This document shows positions 62,284 to 64,000 of a DNA stretch of 64,000 nt, piece by piece. The stretch spans positions 1 through 64,000 of the forward strand of contig NZ_QGGV01000006.1 of NCBI RefSeq assembly GCF_003148765.1, in the 5' to 3' direction. Positions within the stretch are counted from its first letter, which is position 1, and each line of letters starts with the position of its first letter. Position numbers and translations under genes: made by a program. Under the pieces are notes generated by a model. That model saw only the letters and a list, made by a program, of their open reading frames with translations, had not been told where the DNA came from and ran no database searches. The DNA is from Silicimonas algicola (GTDB lineage: Bacteria > Pseudomonadota > Alphaproteobacteria > Rhodobacterales > Rhodobacteraceae).

Positions 62284-62745
62284 ATGGACATCACCGCCAA
62301 GCTTGACGCAAAGGGCCTGTCGTTGCCCGAAACCCCGGCTCCAGCTGCCAACTATGTGCCGTTCGTCATCTCGGGGGACCTGGTCTTCGTTTCCGGCCAA
62401 ATCTCGATGGATGCGGACGGCGCTCTCATCAAGGGCAAGCTCGGCGCCGACATGGATACGGCCGCAGGTGCCAAGGCGGCAGAGCGTTGCGCGCTGTCGC
62501 TTCTCGCGCAGCTCGGCAAGGCCGTGGGCGGCGACTTTTCGCGTCTCGGACGTGCGGTCAAGCTGACGGGTTTCGTCAACTCGACGCCCGACTTCACCGA
62601 GCAGCCGAAAGTCGTCAACGGATGCTCGGACCTGCTGGTCGACATCCTCGGCGAAAAGGGCCGCCACGCGCGGTCGGCCGTCTCGGTCGCATCGCTGCCG
62701 CTCGGCGTCGCCGTCGAGGTCGAGGCGATCTTTCAGCTCGCATGA
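62284..62745 (+). CDS. RidA (YjgF/YER057c/UK114)-family protein
   Basis: 153 residues from ATG 62284, with AGGAGG 7 bases upstream. The fold markers are NYVPFVISGDLVFVSGQISMDADG, GRAVKLTGFVNSTPDFTEQPKVVNGCSDLLVDILGEKGRHARSAVSVASLPLGVAVEVEAIFQ. RidA-type proteins hydrolyse reactive enamines/imines or have related roles; this longer branch (about 150 residues) is less studied. It overlaps the next gene by ATGA. Confidence 0.9.
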   Translation: MDITAKLDAKGLSLPETPAPAANYVPFVISGDLVFVSGQISMDADGALIKGKLGADMDTAAGAKAAERCALSLLAQLGKAVGGDFSRLGRAVKLTGFVNSTPDFTEQPKVVNGCSDLLVDILGEKGRHARSAVSVASLPLGVAVEVEAIFQLA

Positions 62746-63509
62746 CGCCCGCCCTGCCTGACTCATTCCGGCGCATCCCCATAGCGCACCGTGGCCTTCA
62801 CGACCGCGCCGCGGGGCGGATCGAGAATTCGCCCGCCGCATTCCGCGCGGCGGTCGAGGGTGGCTGGGGCATCGAGCTCGACGTCCAGCTTTCGGCGGAC
62901 GGCGAAGCGATGGTCTTTCACGATTACGACCTCGAGCGGCTCACCGGGCGGGAGGGCATGGTCAGGGAACATCCGGCGGACGTGCTTACAGCGCTCGTGC
63001 TCACTGGCGGCGAAGACCGCATTCCGACCCTGCCTCAGGTGCTGGACCTTGTCCGCGGGCGGGTGCCGCTTCTGGTCGAGGTCAAGGATCAGGACGGAGG
63101 GCTCGGCCCGGATGTCGGTTCGCTGGAACAGGCTGTGGCCCGCGCGGTCGAGGGCTACGACGGCGACCTCGCCCTGATGTCGTTCAACCCCCACAGCGTC
63201 GCGGCGCTGGCCGAGCTTTGCCCGGACGTGCCGCGCGGGCTGACGACCGAAGCGTTCCGCCCCGGTGACTGGCCGGTGCCTGAGACACGTCTGTCCGAGC
63301 TGTCGGCCATCGCCGACTACGACCGCGTCGGCGCGTCGTTCATCAGTCACGGACATCGTGACCTGTCGTCGCCTCGCGTGGCGGGCCTCAAGGCGCAGGG
63401 TGCGGCCATCCTGTGCTGGACGATCCGCTCGACCGACGAGGAGACGGCGGCGAGGCGCATTGCCGATAACGTGACCTTCGAGGGCTATCTCCCGGAGCGG
63501 GCGACTTGA
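62742..63509 (+). CDS. ugpQ: Glycerophosphodiester phosphodiesterase
   Basis: 255 residues. GDPD motifs: PIAHRGLHDRAAGRIENSPAAFRAAVEGGWGIELDVQLSADGEAMVFHDYDLERLTG (about 13-68), with catalytic His, Arg, Glu, Asp and His, then PTLPQVLDLVRGRVPLLVEVKDQ with the second metal Glu. It cleaves glycerophosphodiesters to glycerol-3-phosphate and an alcohol. No signal peptide, so a cytosolic UgpQ-type enzyme. ATGA overlap with the RidA gene. Confidence 0.9.
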   Translation: MTPALPDSFRRIPIAHRGLHDRAAGRIENSPAAFRAAVEGGWGIELDVQLSADGEAMVFHDYDLERLTGREGMVREHPADVLTALVLTGGEDRIPTLPQVLDLVRGRVPLLVEVKDQDGGLGPDVGSLEQAVARAVEGYDGDLALMSFNPHSVAALAELCPDVPRGLTTEAFRPGDWPVPETRLSELSAIADYDRVGASFISHGHRDLSSPRVAGLKAQGAAILCWTIRSTDEETAARRIADNVTFEGYLPERAT

Positions 63510-63540
63510 ATTCCCTCTGCCCGGGCTCACCTTGGAGAGC

Positions 63541-64000
63541 GTGACCGACACCACTCTCGACATTTCGGCCCTGTCCTCGATCTCGGCCATCGACCCCGGG
63601 GACTGGGACGCCTGCGCTTGTCCCGAGGCCGCCGACGGGGGACGGCCCGACGACCCCTTCACGACACACCGCTTTCTGAAGGCGCTGGAGGACAGCCGCT
63701 CTGTCGGGCCGGGCTCGGGCTGGGAGCCGCGGCACCTTGTGGTGCGCGAAGACGAGGAGGTCATCGCGGTCGCGCCGCTCTATGCCAAGGGTCACAGCCA
63801 GGGCGAATACATCTTCGATCACAACTGGGCCCATGCCTGGGAGAGGGCGGGGGGACGTTATTACCCCAAGCTTCAGATCGCCGTCCCGTTCACGCCGGTC
63901 ACGGGCCGCCGCTTCCTGGTCCGTCCGGGTTTCGAGGCGACGGGCTTCGAGGCCCTCGTCCAGGGCGCGCTTCACATCGCGACGCAGAACCGGCTGTCGT
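63541..64000 (+). CDS. COG3146/DUF482-type acyltransferase (FemAB/GNAT-like), partial
   Basis: The first 153 residues of a protein cut by the window end. Start is GTG 63541 (GGAG close upstream; TTG 63532 is an alternative). The family pattern is ISAIDPGDWDAC, DDPFTTHRFLKALEDS, VAPLYAKGHSQGEYIFDHNWAHAWERAGGRYYPKLQIAVPFTPVTGRRFLV. These are peptidogalycan-biosynthesis-like, GNAT-fold proteins of unknown substrate. It probably continues the RidA-ugpQ operon. Confidence 0.85.
   Translation, partial: MTDTTLDISALSSISAIDPGDWDACACPEAADGGRPDDPFTTHRFLKALEDSRSVGPGSGWEPRHLVVREDEEVIAVAPLYAKGHSQGEYIFDHNWAHAWERAGGRYYPKLQIAVPFTPVTGRRFLVRPGFEATGFEALVQGALHIATQNRLS

Overview
The window looks like chromosomal DNA of a high-GC alphaproteobacterium, most likely Rhodobacterales (Rhodobacteraceae/Paracoccaceae type). 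The basis is the FnrL-HemN pair with perfect FNR boxes, canonical ccoNOQP and ccoGHIS operons, an SMC of about 1150 residues, a copper nitrite reductase with pseudoazurin, and the overall gene style. No rRNA, tRNA or CRISPR array was recognised.

Positions 1-37,000 form an accessory mosaic with loose spacing and many broken genes. It opens with a GNAT fragment, DoxX and an extradiol-type dioxygenase, then NADP-glutamate dehydrogenase. A nitrogen-oxide block follows (4.4-12.3 kb): two paralogous loci, each with an NsrR-type Rrf2 regulator divergent from a group III truncated globin (one globin is decayed). It also holds a 40-residue membrane peptide, a DUF6522-like protein, an NnrU remnant, an MFS transporter, a cupin, a hemerythrin-type NO/iron-sulfur stress protein, a DUF1858 protein, pseudoazurin and NirK. 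No NO reductase or N2O reductase gene is present in the window, so NO made by NirK would be met here only by globin and hemerythrin-type proteins. Ion and envelope genes come next (TRIC-type channel, MgtC, K+/H+ antiporter, an OmpA-type lipoprotein with a long Gly/Asn/Gln tail), then a strip of remnants around a 23-residue Lys/Asp/Gly/Ser micropeptide.

From 21.1 to 28.0 kb lies a first complete cbb3 oxidase cluster in the order ccoI-S-N-O-Q-P plus a small membrane protein and a DUF2189 protein. A prophage remnant follows (28.2-33.8 kb): a frameshifted terminase, an intact terminase, a DUF5681 terminase-small-like protein, a ParB-methyltransferase fusion, and the C-terminus of a tyrosine recombinase. 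Then come a PAP2-family membrane enzyme, a small HTH remnant, a sulfotransferase and TrmO.

From about 36.8 kb the DNA is dense and core-like. A tightly overlapping four-gene operon (YqcI/YcgG heme N-oxygenase family, cupin, APC permease, unknown 98-residue protein) lies divergent to an Lrp-type and an XRE-type regulator. Rpe follows, then the canonical second cbb3 locus (ccoNOQP and ccoGHIS on the minus strand, each with its own FnrL box), a PanE-like reductase, fnrL/hemN with a shared FnrL box, TauE/SafE, SMC, a DUF1801-type protein, a MaoC/mesaconyl-CoA-hydratase-like protein, an FAD oxidoreductase/MnmD pair (the two halves of MnmC as separate genes), a DMT exporter, MlaC-MlaA, RidA, a glycerophosphodiesterase and a partial COG3146-type acyltransferase.

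The two respiratory themes fit together: FnrL boxes sit at the canonical cbb3 operons and at fnrL/hemN, candidate NsrR boxes at the globin loci, and a candidate Nnr/Dnr-type box before pseudoazurin. I saw no FNR box in front of the first cbb3 cluster. The most notable unexplained items are the YqcI/cupin/permease cassette with its repeated operator-like motif, the globin-coupled membrane peptide, and the 23-residue micropeptide.
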